A stretch of DNA of 64,000 bases from Streptomyces sp. NBC_00344 (GTDB lineage Bacteria > Actinomycetota > Actinomycetes > Streptomycetales > Streptomycetaceae). Shown in pieces: positions 63,639 through 64,000 of this stretch. Location: positions 4,171,001 through 4,235,000 of the forward strand of contig NZ_CP107996.1 in assembly GCF_036088315.1 (NCBI RefSeq), read 5' to 3'. The notes under the pieces were generated by a model, which saw nothing but the letters and a program-made list of their open reading frames with translations, was not told the DNA's origin and searched no databases. The translations under genes were made by a program, and so were the position numbers. The stretch's first letter is position 1; every line of letters begins with the position of its first letter.

Positions 63639-63668
63639 TGGACAGGTTCGGGGCTCGACGGTTAGAGT
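63639..63668 (+). promoter_or_regulatory. rRNA promoter P-b
   Basis: TGGACA (63639-63644) and TAGAGT (63663-63668) with an 18-base spacer, just downstream of the first rRNA promoter. Tandem promoters are normal for Streptomyces rRNA operons. Confidence 0.7.
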
Positions 63669-64000
63669 CTCTCTCGCTCGCGGAAATCATTTCCGCTGAG
63701 CCTTCCGATTTTCGAATCAAGTAGCCGATTAGCTCGGCCGAAATGATTCTGATAAAGTCGGAGTCGCCGGAAAGGGAAACGCGAAAGCGAAGAACTGGAA
63801 AGCAATCCCCGGCCGACCGGGAATCGGACACGAAAGAGTCTGATAGAGTCGGAAACGCAAGACCGAAGGGAAAAGCCCGGAGGAAAGCCCGAGAGGGTGA
63901 GTACAAAGGAAGCGTCCGTTCCTTGAGAACTCAACAGCGTGCCAAAAGTCAACGCCAGATATGTTGATACCCCGTCTCGTAAGAGACGCGGTTCCTTTGA

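Larger units (their letters stand above)
63540..64000 (+). promoter_or_regulatory. rRNA operon promoter and leader region (16S begins beyond window)
   Basis: After the SpoIIM-like stop there is no protein gene. The region holds at least two promoters and shows the conserved Streptomyces rRNA leader: TTGAGAACTCAACAGCGTGC near 63920, then ATGTTGATACCCCGTCTC and a stem-loop CGTCTC-GTAA-GAGACG at 63973-63988. From memory, 16S rRNA would start roughly 130 bases past the end of the window. Additional -10-like boxes GATAAAGT (63751-63758) and GATAGAGT (63842-63849), each followed by CGGA, may be further promoters of the set. Confidence 0.85.

Overview
This window looks like chromosomal core DNA of a Streptomyces. 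It has very high G+C, frequent GTG starts, many 4-bp ATGA/GTGA stop-start overlaps, a WhiB protein of exactly 87 residues, F420 biosynthesis genes, several LytR-CpsA-Psr (LCP) proteins, and a gene order that from memory resembles the SCO3070 to SCO3021 stretch of S. coelicolor. The window opens inside hutF and closes in the promoter/leader region of a ribosomal RNA operon, just before 16S rRNA would begin.

Layout. 1-1743: end of the histidine utilisation genes (hutF, hutI). 1978-12149: a probable exopolysaccharide locus (GNAT/FemAB-like transferase, GT2 glycosyltransferase, NodB-type deacetylase, large membrane protein, small membrane protein, membrane-anchored GH26-like glycanase; then on the other strand a Wzx-like flippase and a DegT-like aminotransferase). 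12324-14431: a SigB/SigF-type sigma factor divergent from its anti-anti-sigma factor and anti-sigma kinase. 14706-19314: POT peptide transporter, two-component system, GtrA protein. 19476-23341: purK-purE, dipeptidase, a VOC protein and a divergent CGNR regulator. 23406-30768: UDP-sugar dehydrogenase, acyl-CoA dehydrogenase, thioesterase, GT2, interleaved with LCP genes. 30865-35812: three more LCP genes in a row (five in all). 35987-40381: half-size adenylation-like protein, secreted PGRP amidase, sugar-1-phosphate nucleotidylyltransferase, AlkA-like glycosylase. 40434-43461: fbiB, fbiA, cysteine dioxygenase and an unlisted cysteine-rich leader peptide. 43917-49875: whiB, a giant membrane glycosyltransferase and a DUF5719 protein. 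49895-58143: metallopeptidase-like protein, DUF3499 protein, lactate permease, manB, Trm112-like protein, SIS protein, manA, cation transporter. 58144-63539: degenerate repeats, ahcY, an unknown protein, RDD protein and SpoIIM-like protein. 63540-64000: rRNA promoters.

How the genes fit together. Much of the window serves the cell envelope. manA, manB and the nucleotidylyltransferase make GDP-mannose-type precursors; the UDP-sugar dehydrogenase makes UDP-uronic acid; several GT2 enzymes, GtrA and the flippase move or assemble sugars; five LCP enzymes attach glycopolymers to peptidoglycan; and the PGRP amidase trims the wall. Sporulation and stress control (whiB, the sigma module, SpoIIM-like protein) are interspersed.

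Most notable observations: (i) a leaderless 28-codon ORF ending in Arg-Cys-Cys-Cys-Ser-Ser-Cys directly upstream of cysteine dioxygenase, with a segment complementary to that gene's ribosome binding site, which looks like a cysteine-sensing attenuator; (ii) the uncharacterised polysaccharide locus between hutI and the sigma module; (iii) an array of AGGTAAC half-sites between the CGNR regulator and the VOC gene; (iv) diverged tandem repeats and a structured leader before ahcY. All family calls were made by reading motifs; no database search was run.
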